A DNA stretch of 64,000 nt from NCBI RefSeq assembly GCF_000813145.1, contig NZ_BAZF01000012.1, forward strand, positions 62,001 to 126,000, read 5' to 3'. The DNA comes from Geobacter sp. OR-1. GTDB taxonomy: Bacteria > Desulfobacterota > Desulfuromonadia > Geobacterales > DSM-12255. This document shows positions 57,475 to 64,000 of the stretch, piece after piece. The translations under genes were made by a program, and so were the position numbers. The notes below the pieces were generated by a model. That model was given only the letters and a program-made list of their open reading frames with translations, did no database searches and had not been told where the DNA came from. The stretch's first letter is position 1. Each line of letters starts with the position of its first letter.

Positions 57475-57719
57475 GAAGAGATCATAATGAAGGATATCCT
57501 TGGGATCATAATATAATTCCAAATCAAGATGGTTTTATAAACTCATTGATTATGGATGGTAAATCGCTCAATTTATTAGTTGATGAGTTTGTTAAGAAAT
57601 TTCCTGAATATAAAGGAAGTCATAGAGGCAGAGTCTTGAGACATGTCAATCATCTTGTGAAAGAGCATGATGATTTTCCTTATGTATTAGTTGAAGGCTA
57701 CTTCAAAGTGAAAAACTAA
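57471..57719 (+). CDS. Hypothetical protein coupled to the zincin-like gene
   Basis: An 82-residue polar protein whose ATG overlaps the stop of the preceding gene (ATGA), so it is probably translated with it. The region FINSLIMDGKSLNLLVDEFVKK followed by RGRVLRHVNHLVKEH looks helical. No known domain; it may be a cytoplasmic partner or immunity-type protein, but nothing proves this. Confidence 0.6.
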   Translation: MRRDHNEGYPWDHNIIPNQDGFINSLIMDGKSLNLLVDEFVKKFPEYKGSHRGRVLRHVNHLVKEHDDFPYVLVEGYFKVKN

Positions 57720-57751
57720 ATCTTGCACTCATATACACGGGGGAGTAAAAA

Positions 57752-57934
57752 ATGGCGCTGACCGTCGAAATCAAAAATAACAAGCTCTGCATTGAAATCG
57801 ACTTGGAAAATCCGACACCGTCAGCATCCGGAAAAACTCTCGTGGTCGCTAGCACCAGAGGGAATGCAGTAACTGATGCAATGGTTGATGGAAAGCCAGT
57901 TACCATCGGGTTGAATGCGTACATCAAACCGTAA
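57752..57934 (+). CDS. Small hypothetical protein
   Basis: A 60-residue protein, likely beta-rich (TVEIKNNKLCIEIDL). The GGGGGAG site before the ATG supports it. Its stop overlaps the next start (TAATG), giving a coupled pair. No function recognised; proteins of this size and pattern occur on plasmids and prophages. Confidence 0.6.
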   Translation: MALTVEIKNNKLCIEIDLENPTPSASGKTLVVASTRGNAVTDAMVDGKPVTIGLNAYIKP

Positions 57935-58194
57935 TGAAGGCAGAAGTCTATTCAATAACCTACCGGATGCCACTGACAAATACCCAGCAGGCCAAACTTG
58001 ACAGAAAATGGCCTGATGGCTCGCCTTTCATCACCTACGAGAAGATTGATGCCCTGCTTGAGCCGCTTCCGGTAGAAGATGTCTATTGGTCAGCTCAGTC
58101 AGGGCAATTTCTCTACTTCACTGTTCGTGGAGATGATATAGAGGGTACGGTTGCAGAGATTATTTATCGCCTACAGGAAAAGCTTGGTAAGTAA
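57934..58194 (+). CDS. Small hypothetical protein
   Basis: An 86-residue acidic protein of mixed structure, starting inside the stop of the upstream gene. No domain recognised. It ends 17 bases before the next gene, so 57752 through 58436 read as one small operon. Confidence 0.55.
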   Translation: MKAEVYSITYRMPLTNTQQAKLDRKWPDGSPFITYEKIDALLEPLPVEDVYWSAQSGQFLYFTVRGDDIEGTVAEIIYRLQEKLGK

Positions 58195-58211
58195 AATCAG
58201 GAGTCAGTCTT

Positions 58212-58436
58212 ATGGAAATCGATCGCCGCAGTTTGCGCAACCTTATAAGTAAACGAAGGAATGAGATTGAACAGGCTGTTGAAGGTACCGGTTATCTGGC
58301 ACGTACTGTAATCGGTGTCGGAACCTTTTTGCTCGATAATGAAGTGAACCTCGATCTGCTGCCAGCAAAACAGCTGGCAACTTTTGAAAAATTCCTCAAC
58401 CCTCTGCTGGAAAAACCCAATAACAGGACTGACTGA
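58212..58436 (+). CDS. Small hypothetical protein
   Basis: A 74-residue helical protein (RRSLRNLISKRRNEIEQAVEG...) with an AGGAG site before ATG. The basic N-terminus could bind nucleic acid. It is followed four bases later by the DnaQ-like gene, so it may be a partner of it. Confidence 0.55.
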   Translation: MEIDRRSLRNLISKRRNEIEQAVEGTGYLARTVIGVGTFLLDNEVNLDLLPAKQLATFEKFLNPLLEKPNNRTD

Positions 58437-58440
58437 TAAC

Positions 58441-59053
58441 ATGGGAAACTACACCACCATAATCATAGACTTTGAGACTACCGGGCTGTCACCGAATTAT
58501 GGAGACCGGACGATAGAAGTCGGTGCTGTCCTTGTTTCCAATAATCAGATCGAGGAACGTTTCCAAAGTCTTATGAATCCTCGAATAAAGATATCAAGTT
58601 TCATCGAAGACTACACCGGCATTACCAACAGAATGCTGTCTAAAGCCCCGGATATCAACGACGTGATGAAGAAACTGAAGTCATTTATCGCGAGGCATCA
58701 TCTCGTTGCTCACAATGCCTCTTTCGACTCAAGATTCCTTGATGCTGAGTTTAGTAGGATTAACCACAAAAGAGTCAATGAGTTTGCCTGTTCCATGTTG
58801 ATTTCGAGAAGGCTCTACCCTAATGCCCCGAATCATAAGCTTGAAACACTTGTACGCTACAAAAACTAAAACAGACGGCATACATCACAGAGCGCTTGCG
58901 GATGCCGAAATGACAGCACACCTCTGGATCAATATGATTAACGACATAAAGTCAGACTACTGCCGAAAAGATGTCCCATTCGGACTCATGCAGCAACTGG
59001 CTAAGACAGCGAAAAAGAAAGTTCCCCAACTTTTAGCCGTGGCAGGAGCATAG
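58441..59053 (+). pseudogene. DnaQ-like exonuclease gene broken by a frameshift
   Basis: The first part encodes 142 residues with Exo I (IIDFETTGLSP) and Exo II (LVAHNASFDSRFL), then hits TAA at 58867. The other plus frame continues exactly where the family would: KTDGIHHRALADAEMTAHLW, which contains the Exo III histidine and aspartate. The break is in the stretch AAAAACTAAAAC at 58861-58872, where one extra base or two lost bases would explain it. As read, the nuclease lacks its third motif and should be inactive. A sequencing error is possible. Confidence 0.8.
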
Positions 59054-59059
59054 CCTGAC

Positions 59060-59262
59060 ATGTGCGGACGCTTCGTCATCGACTTCAACCCAGAGATATT
59101 GACTGTAGTGTTCGGAGTTGCGGATCCCCCGCCAATTGCCACCGTTACAATATCGCTCCAACCCAAACGGCTCCATTCATTCGCAGTTACAGCGATAAAA
59201 CCCTTGCCTCAGACATAAGGTGGGGGCTTGTCAGTTATATTAACATTAGAATGAAACCTTAA
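59060..59262 (+). pseudogene. Broken SRAP (SOS response-associated peptidase, YedK-like) gene
   Basis: The start MCGRFVIDFNPEIL has the catalytic Cys2 of HMCES/YedK proteins, which crosslink to abasic sites in single-stranded DNA. After PPPIA the frame shifts; another frame then gives RYNIAPTQTAPF and DIRWGLV, the expected next pieces. It ends after about 66 codons where the family has over 200, so it is both frameshifted and truncated. The end meets the phosphoesterase gene coming from the opposite strand. Confidence 0.75.
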
Positions 59263-59264
59263 GA

Positions 59265-60056
59265 CTACATTTCAATTACCAGCTGCCGGTCGTACTGCGG
59301 ATTGACCTCCACATCCTTGTAACCATAGGGATTCACAACCACCCGGGTTTTGCCGAGAGAGTAGTCGAACGAGTTGTGGGTATGGCCATGAATCCAAAGA
59401 TCGGGGCCATGGTCGATAATCTCATTGGAGAGATCGGTCATGAAGGCGCAGTTGAGGCTGTCTCCCCGGAACCGCTGATGAATCGACTGGGGTGATACGC
59501 CATGATGAGTCACCACGACCGTTTTCTTATCTCCGGCGATTGCCAGTGCCTCGAAGATATAGTGTTTTGATTTCTGAAACAGATTTACCGTCTCTTCCGG
59601 CATGAGTCGCGTTCCATCTGCCTTTTTGATCAAGACAAAGTCGTTCATGTTCTTCCGGGCGTACTGCATCTTGAAGAAATCTTTCCCGAGAAAATCAGTC
59701 CAAAGTGTTGTCCCGATAAACATGACACCATTGATTTCAACTGAATCGTTTTCAAGAAAATGGACGTTCTTGGGGAGCGACAGTTTGGCTTTCAGCTCCT
59801 CGATGCGCCCGAAAAAATCGTTGTGATAGAAGAAGTGGTTACCTTCGACATAGATGACGGCAAGGAAATGCTTGGCTAGGAGACTGACAACCTTGAGCCA
59901 GGTCTCTTGGCGGTGAGCCAGACCGATATCGCCGGCAACCAGGGCAATCGTTTCCTTATCAGTCGGCAGCGGTGGGATTACCATCTCCAGGATGCGGGGA
60001 ATCTCGTTGGGCTTCCAGAATTCAGCATGAATATCGGAAAAGGGACGGACAAGCAT
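59265..60056 (-). CDS. Calcineurin-like metallophosphoesterase
   Basis: A 263-residue enzyme with the family's metal motifs: PFSDIHAEF at the N-terminus, ALVAGDIGLAH near residue 40, YVEGNHFFYHN near 70, TVVVTHHGVSP near 165 and IHGHTHNSFDY near 222. It uses two metal ions to hydrolyse phosphodiesters or monoesters; the substrate is unknown. I chose ATG 60056 with GGAGAG upstream. It sits between the broken SRAP gene and the recombinase gene. Confidence 0.88.
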   Translation of the reverse strand: MLVRPFSDIHAEFWKPNEIPRILEMVIPPLPTDKETIALVAGDIGLAHRQETWLKVVSLLAKHFLAVIYVEGNHFFYHNDFFGRIEELKAKLSLPKNVHFLENDSVEINGVMFIGTTLWTDFLGKDFFKMQYARKNMNDFVLIKKADGTRLMPEETVNLFQKSKHYIFEALAIAGDKKTVVVTHHGVSPQSIHQRFRGDSLNCAFMTDLSNEIIDHGPDLWIHGHTHNSFDYSLGKTRVVVNPYGYKDVEVNPQYDRQLVIEM

Positions 60057-60162
60057 TGTTCTCTCCAACACAATAAGCAGATGCCCAAAGTATCCGGTAA
60101 TATACCTGAAAAAGGTGTGAGTTCTGGATAATTATACTAATGGAGCATGTCAGTCAAAAAAG

Positions 60163-60209
60163 CAATGCCGCATGAATGTACCATTTTTGTACTCGAAAAT
60201 GCGGCATTG
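60163..60209. terminator. Hairpin terminator between phosphoesterase and recombinase
   Basis: An 11-bp inverted repeat, CAATGCCGCAT and ATGCGGCATTG, with a 25-base spacer. A-rich sequence on the left (TCAAAAAAG) would give a U-run for transcripts coming from the right, as expected for the recombinase gene that ends at 60253. Confidence 0.6.
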
Positions 60210-60252
60210 AGCAGCGTCAGTACCACCATAGCATATTGCAGAGACGGTATAC

Positions 60253-61218
60253 TTAAATCACTACTTTAATTGCTTTTGTATGTCGTGCTTTTCGGCGTTC
60301 CTCAACATGACTGTACTTTGCCGCAGTTGCAGTATTGGAGTGTCGTAATGTCTCCTGCACTACCTTTATGTCTCTAGTTGCCTGATATAGCAGGTGACCG
60401 CAGGTGTGACGCAGTGCGTGGCAGGATAGTCCTTCTTTCTTTATCCCGGCTTTACGCAGATACCCGTCAATAACTGAGTTGACTCCGATCCGACTAATTC
60501 TACAACGCGAATTTCCACCCTTACTTATTGACACAAAAAGCGGCGTACCATCCGTGTCAGACTCTACATCGCCTAAATGCTCAAGATATTGGCTGATAAC
60601 GAGAAGGGTATCCTCACATGGGTAGATGTAAGCATCTTTACCTTTGCCGTGAACGAGCATTCTGGCTTCTCCCGGATCTTCGATATGTTCGATGTCATCG
60701 ATATTCGCTCGGGAAATTTCGACTCGACGCAAACCCTCTATAACCATAAGGGCAATCATTGCGCGATCTCGCAGCGCTCTGATGCTATCATCATGCGGGA
60801 TTACCCGGAAAAGAAGTTCAGCCTCGCCGGCAGTCAAGTGGAGAATTCGCTCTGAGGCCTGACGTTCTCTTGGTGCTTTCACATCTGCCGCAGGGTTCGT
60901 AGCGATCAAGCCTCTATCCAAAGCTGCTTGATAAAAACGCCTCATTGTTGTCAACTTAAGAGAGATTGTCGCGTGTTTCGCGTCGCATCCCACTAAAAAC
61001 TGCCGGTATAGCTTTGCATCTTCACGACCGGCCCGTCCAGGATCAATTCCATTTTCTCGACACCATTGAATCCATTGACCGATATGGCAAAGATATGTCT
61101 TTATAGTGTCGTCTCGGGCATCGCCATTGGCGACATCCAGCTTGAACCATTCCGAGGCAATGGTCATCAGCGACTTGCTTTTTGATTCGCCGAGTACGGG
61201 GAGCAGAATGTCTTGCAT
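60253..61218 (-). CDS. Tyrosine recombinase (XerC/D-like integrase)
   Basis: A 321-residue site-specific recombinase. The N-terminal SAM-like domain (DTIKTYLCHIGQWIQWC) precedes the catalytic domain: first Arg in IEGLRRVEIS near residue 168, HALRHTCGHLL near 272 (His-x2-Arg), HSNTATAAKYSHV near 295 with the His and the nucleophile Tyr. The full R-H-R-H-Y set is present, so it should be active. Size and build match XerC/XerD-type enzymes and not long phage integrases. ATG 61218 follows CAGGAGA. A dif-like site lies 144-183 bases upstream. Plasmid dimer resolution or integration are the likely jobs. Confidence 0.9.
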   Translation of the reverse strand: MQDILLPVLGESKSKSLMTIASEWFKLDVANGDARDDTIKTYLCHIGQWIQWCRENGIDPGRAGREDAKLYRQFLVGCDAKHATISLKLTTMRRFYQAALDRGLIATNPAADVKAPRERQASERILHLTAGEAELLFRVIPHDDSIRALRDRAMIALMVIEGLRRVEISRANIDDIEHIEDPGEARMLVHGKGKDAYIYPCEDTLLVISQYLEHLGDVESDTDGTPLFVSISKGGNSRCRISRIGVNSVIDGYLRKAGIKKEGLSCHALRHTCGHLLYQATRDIKVVQETLRHSNTATAAKYSHVEERRKARHTKAIKVVI

Positions 61219-61361
61219 GGAATCTCCTGAAAATTACCCCTAAAAAAACGGCTTCCAAATTTGCCCTACAATCGATTTTCTCGGACTGGGTGTACCCTAG
61301 GTAACCCCCAGAATTTCAGCCAAGGTAATTTTGGACAATCAGATACCGATTTTTACGACTG

Positions 61362-61401
61362 TTTATTACTATACATAATTAACCTTATGTATAGTAATAA
61401 A
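61362..61401. repeat. Perfect 17-bp inverted repeat with 6-bp centre (dif/Xer-like recombination site)
   Basis: TTTATTACTATACATAA, centre TTAACC, then TTATGTATAGTAATAAA. Xer sites have two 11-bp arms around a 6-8 bp centre, with the inner ends reading CATAA and TTATG; both are present here. It lies just upstream of a XerC/D-like gene. A binding site for a regulator of that gene is the alternative. No second copy was noticed in the window. Confidence 0.6.
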
Positions 61402-61455
61402 TAATCTATATTTGTCAATATTGAAACTGTCCGTGAATAAATGCATGCAATGTCA

Positions 61456-61475
61456 TGTACTGTATGTACAGTACA
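61456..61475. repeat. 20-bp palindrome, copy D (putative parS/operator)
   Basis: TGTACTGTATGTACAGTACA, identical to copy B at 10392 and with the left flank AATGTCA matching the extended motif. It is 51 kb from the copies near parA and 55 bases from the dif-like repeat. Confidence 0.65.
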
Positions 61476-61479
61476 CAAT

Positions 61480-61680
61480 CTAGCGATGTCGAATATTCTG
61501 TTTTATAATGCCAGTTTCAACTATACGGATGACAGGTGGTGTCGTTTTCCACCCAGAGTCAGATCGACCGGTGCATATCCGACAATACCCGCCGATATAG
61601 AGTCGTTGGAGTTTGGGTAGTGCCTCAACTGCCGGGTGCGATTCACCACCCGAACCGCATCCGGCAACTGTCAGTATCAT
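61480..61680 (-). CDS. Possible small lipoprotein
   Basis: A 66-codon frame with a lipobox-like start (MILTVAGCGSGGES); the frame upstream of the ATG (NWVVLL) would give a better signal peptide, but I found no usual start codon or ribosome site there. The rest (YIGGYCRICTGRSDSGWKTTPP) is unrecognised. It could be an envelope lipoprotein with an atypical start or a decayed gene. Confidence 0.35.
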   Translation of the reverse strand: MILTVAGCGSGGESHPAVEALPKLQRLYIGGYCRICTGRSDSGWKTTPPVIRIVETGIIKQNIRHR

Positions 61681-61731
61681 TAACAGGACAACCCAGTTCC
61701 GGATGATAAGTGCTGCTTCAGCATAATAGGC

Positions 61732-61926
61732 TCATCCATTCTTAACCCACCTGAGCAGCCAATATCCGATCATGGCAGGGATGGCCGAGGGGAGCAAAAA
61801 TGCCCCTAGGCGGAACCTCAACCCGAAAAGCATCAGCAGCATCCCGACAATCAGCAAGATGACACCAACAATCATGGCAAGTCCCTTTTTGGCTTTTTCC
61901 GAAAATATCGGTTCACATTCACTCAT
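61732..61926 (-). CDS. Small membrane protein
   Basis: A 64-residue protein with two hydrophobic helices (LAMIVGVILLIVGMLLMLFGL and AFLLPSAIPAMIGYWLL) and a polar N-terminus, following a GGAG site. The topology is a hairpin in the inner membrane. No known function. It may belong with the other small membrane gene to its right in one minus-strand transcript. Confidence 0.6.
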   Translation of the reverse strand: MSECEPIFSEKAKKGLAMIVGVILLIVGMLLMLFGLRFRLGAFLLPSAIPAMIGYWLLRWVKNG

Positions 61927-62063
61927 TGCAACTGCTCCGCCCCTATGGTCTGTGGTAAGCCGATAGCGCGATCATGGTATTCAATCCGGATAGTCACTTC
62001 GATATACGTAGGTTTGATGCACTCCTATTCCGATCAGCTGGCGATTGATAGTAACCATTTTTT

Positions 62064-62327
62064 TTAACATACAAGTACGCGATATAGATGCACGGAATGA
62101 TTACAAATAGTCCTAACGGGAAAAAAACTGATTGCAGCACCAACTACAGCGAGGCTGAGGATTATCACAATCAATTTGCCTAGAAGGCCTAATACTGTAC
62201 CAGTACAGAAAACGATGAATGAAACGGCAATTCCAGCGACACCCCAAAGTATTGCAAGTATCGATTTGGTAACAATGCCGATCAAGCCAAGTGCCGCAAG
62301 AGCAAGTATTACAAGTATGATATTCAT
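62064..62327 (-). CDS. Small hydrophobic membrane protein, putative target of the sigma-54 activator
   Basis: An 87-residue protein with two or three membrane helices (IILVILALAALGLIGIV, ILWGVAGIAVSFIVF, LLGKLIVIILSLAVVGAAI). I chose ATG 62327 with a GGGAGG site seven bases upstream. It is transcribed away from the CARF-like sigma-54 activator gene, and a sigma-54-like promoter lies in the gap, so it is the most likely output of that sensor. A membrane-perturbing effector or a stress protein are options; the sequence does not decide. Confidence 0.6.
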   Translation of the reverse strand: MNIILVILALAALGLIGIVTKSILAILWGVAGIAVSFIVFCTGTVLGLLGKLIVIILSLAVVGAAISFFPVRTICNHSVHLYRVLVC

Positions 62328-62361
62328 ATAGACACCTCCCATGTGTTTTGAGTAGGTAATA

Positions 62362-62376
62362 TCAATTGTTGTGCCA
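62362..62376 (-). promoter_or_regulatory. Sigma-54-like -24/-12 promoter
   Basis: Read on the minus strand: TTGGCACAACAATTGAT. TGGCAC is a perfect -24 element and, at the standard spacing of five bases, TTGA occupies the -12 element (consensus TTGC). A start near 62350 would leave a leader of about 23 bases before the small membrane gene. The -12 mismatch makes it a candidate and not a certainty, but the neighbouring sigma-54 activator supports it. Confidence 0.5.
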
Positions 62377-62483
62377 AGTTAAAAAACCATTAAATATGGT
62401 AATATAGGATGCAGTAGGAATATCAAGCCTGTTTATGTATAATATAACTTGTATTAAAATAAATTATCTTATACAAGGTGCGT

Positions 62484-64000
62484 ATGAAAAAAATACTATT
62501 CGCTTGGATAGGCAACAATGACCTTCTTGCAGCAGCAAACGACGGCAAAACAGGAATAGGCCCGATTTGCCAGGCTGCAACCACGCGAGATTTTGCCGAG
62601 GCGGTTTTACTTTCTAATTATCCGAAAGATAAAAGTGCGAATTATTGCGGCTGGCTCTCAAAACGTGCTGATTTACCGATTAAATTAAACGTAATCTACC
62701 TTGAAGATCCAACCGACTTTCGTTCGATTTATGATCATGCGAAGATGGAAGTACGAGCATACCTGGAAAATCAAAAGAATTCAGTAGAACTAACTTTTCA
62801 CCTATCCCCTGGCACCCCTTCGATGGCTACAGTTTGGGTTATACTCGCAAACTCACTCTTTACTGCCAAACTCATTCAAACCTCGTCGGAACGAGGACTT
62901 AAAGATGTTGAACTGCCATTTGATATTGCAGTTGATTATCTCCCTGATCTAATAAAACGTAAAGACGAAGAAATTGGCGCGCTTTTTGATAGGACCGACC
63001 ACGATGCCACGGAATTCAGCAGCATCATGCACCGCAGCAAGATTATGAAGCGCCTTATAGCAAGAGCAATGACTGTTGCCCCCCATTTCCTTCCAGTTCT
63101 TATCCAAGGTGAATCCGGAACTGGCAAGGAACTTCTGGCTGCGGCGATTCATAAGGCAAGTTTATTCAAAGGGGAATTCGTTGCAGTAAACTGTGGAGCT
63201 ATTCCTTCGGAACTTGTCGAGTCAGAGCTTTTTGGGCACAAAAAAGGGGCCTTCACTGGAGCCACAAGCGACAAAGCAGGCTATATTAGGGCAGCTAAAG
63301 GAGGAACACTTTTTCTTGATGAAGTTGGTGAACTACCCCCAGCAGCACAGGTCAAACTTCTGCGGGTTCTTCAGGAGGGAACTTATTCTCCCGTTGGGGC
63401 GACAATTTCAGAAAAGACGGATGTACGAATAATTGCTGCCACTAACCGGAATTTAGTTGAAGAGATTAGTGCAGGTAGATTTAGAGAAGATCTATTTCAC
63501 CGTCTCGCTGTAGCAATCCTGCAAATCCCGCCTTTAAGAGAGCGCGAAGGAGACATTGGACTTCTTATCGACTACTTGCTTGACAAGGCAAATGAGAGGC
63601 TTTCCGCCGGCAGAGATTACTCTCCGAGAAAGTTGACAGCTGCTGCCAGAACGATTCTTCTTCAGCACAATTGGCCCGGAAATGTTAGGGAGTTGCAAAA
63701 CACCATGATCCGAGCAGCGCTCTGGGCCAGTAGTAATCTTTTAGAAAGACATGACATTCAAGATGCTCTGTTGCCAATACCTCAGCGAGATAAAAAAGGT
63801 GATGTTCTCGGACGACCGCTAGGGGAAGGACTTAACTTAGAAAATACTATGGGAGAAGTCGCCCGACATTATTTAGAAAGGGCCATGAAGGAGTCTGGGG
63901 GCAACAAGTCTAAAGCGACAAAACTGTTAAACTTCAAAAATTATCAGACATTGGATAATTGGCTAAAAAAGTATGGTATTGCTGTAACAGTAGATGAAGA
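62484..64000 (+). CDS. Sigma-54-dependent activator with CARF-like N-terminal sensor (RtcR-like), 3' end missing
   Basis: At least 505 residues, running off the right edge. ATG 62484 follows AAGGTG. Residues 1-170 look like a CARF (Rossmann-type ligand) domain: a first strand ILFAWIGNNDLLAA and the loop LSPGTPSMATVWVIL near 112, similar to the GTP-containing loop of CARF proteins. Then a full AAA+ bEBP domain: Walker A IQGESGTGKE near 207, ELFGHKKGAFTGA (the sigma-54 contact) near 250, TLFLDEVGE near 274 and the R-finger region GRFREDLFHRL near 331. A Fis-type helix-turn-helix (NKSKATKLLNFKNYQTLDNWL) is nearly complete. RtcR uses such a domain to sense RNA ends; the ligand here is unknown. 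Confidence 0.88.
   Translation, partial: MKKILFAWIGNNDLLAAANDGKTGIGPICQAATTRDFAEAVLLSNYPKDKSANYCGWLSKRADLPIKLNVIYLEDPTDFRSIYDHAKMEVRAYLENQKNSVELTFHLSPGTPSMATVWVILANSLFTAKLIQTSSERGLKDVELPFDIAVDYLPDLIKRKDEEIGALFDRTDHDATEFSSIMHRSKIMKRLIARAMTVAPHFLPVLIQGESGTGKELLAAAIHKASLFKGEFVAVNCGAIPSELVESELFGHKKGAFTGATSDKAGYIRAAKGGTLFLDEVGELPPAAQVKLLRVLQEGTYSPVGATISEKTDVRIIAATNRNLVEEISAGRFREDLFHRLAVAILQIPPLREREGDIGLLIDYLLDKANERLSAGRDYSPRKLTAAARTILLQHNWPGNVRELQNTMIRAALWASSNLLERHDIQDALLPIPQRDKKGDVLGRPLGEGLNLENTMGEVARHYLERAMKESGGNKSKATKLLNFKNYQTLDNWLKKYGIAVTVDE

Larger units (their letters stand above)
61219..61479. other. Non-coding region upstream of the recombinase, with two symmetric sites
   Basis: About 260 bases without a gene. 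It holds the dif-like inverted repeat and palindrome copy D, listed separately, and presumably the promoter of the recombinase gene. Confidence 0.6.

Noticed and set aside
60253-61480. Integrase plus tRNA attachment site of a genomic island
   Set aside because: No tRNA gene or direct-repeat att pair could be found; the recombinase resembles Xer-type enzymes and a dif-like site is the better explanation.

Overview
The window looks like an accessory replicon, either a plasmid or large plasmid or its integrated form, from a Gram-negative bacterium. A Geobacter-like deltaproteobacterium (Desulfuromonadota) is my best guess, from the style of the LolA-like, ROK, Gre-like, SOUL and S1/P1-like proteins. 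This is an inference: there is no rRNA or other taxonomic marker here. I see no tRNA, rRNA or CRISPR array.

Layout. Positions 1-6568 carry a minus-strand run of ordinary cellular genes: secreted S1/P1-like hydrolase (partial), flavoprotein, LolA-like protein, UPF0270, Gre-like factor, zinc-ribbon protein, ICMT-like membrane protein, glycosyltransferase, ROK kinase and a DnaQ-like exonuclease. Positions 6569-9785 are a replication and partition module: an array of at least 14 direct 17-bp iterons plus one inverted copy, a TrfA/RepA-like initiator, a ribbon-helix-helix partner and ParA. A 1.3-kb non-coding stretch follows, carrying copies of a 20-bp palindrome; an identical copy lies 51 kb away at 61456. 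Positions 11.0-20.4 kb are mixed: a SOUL protein, an Old Yellow Enzyme, an AT-rich replication-initiation-factor-like gene, sbcD-sbcC, small unknown genes and an M16 peptidase remnant.

The main feature is 20.9-55.9 kb. This is about 35 kb of closely packed plus-strand genes that read as one very large, apparently undescribed anti-invader (defence) system. It encodes a protein of about 2,500 residues with two sacsin/HSP90-like ATPase domains (first ATPase interrupted by a one-base frameshift in a T7 run), a SNF2 helicase, an unknown protein, a RecD-like helicase with a C-terminal nuclease, a RelE-like domain fused to a UvrD-type helicase, a UvrD-type helicase with an AddB/Cas4-like nuclease end, a HEPN-like protein, one adenine-type DNA methyltransferase, a type III-like restriction helicase-nuclease carrying a degenerate S24 domain, a UPF1-like helicase with a Vsr/DUF559-like nuclease, a HIT protein, an HNH nuclease and a NERD-helicase. 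One methylase would mark self DNA while several helicase-nucleases attack unmarked DNA. Gene composition switches abruptly along the cluster and even inside the methyltransferase gene, suggesting modular assembly and allele exchange.

Positions 55.9-61.2 kb hold small unknown genes, a frameshifted DnaQ exonuclease, a broken SRAP gene, a phosphoesterase and a tyrosine recombinase. Close to the recombinase is a perfect 17-bp inverted repeat with a 6-bp centre and dif/Xer-site geometry. The window ends with small membrane-protein genes and, divergently, a sigma-54 activator with a CARF-like sensor domain (partial). A sigma-54-like promoter in the intergenic gap points at the first small membrane-protein gene.
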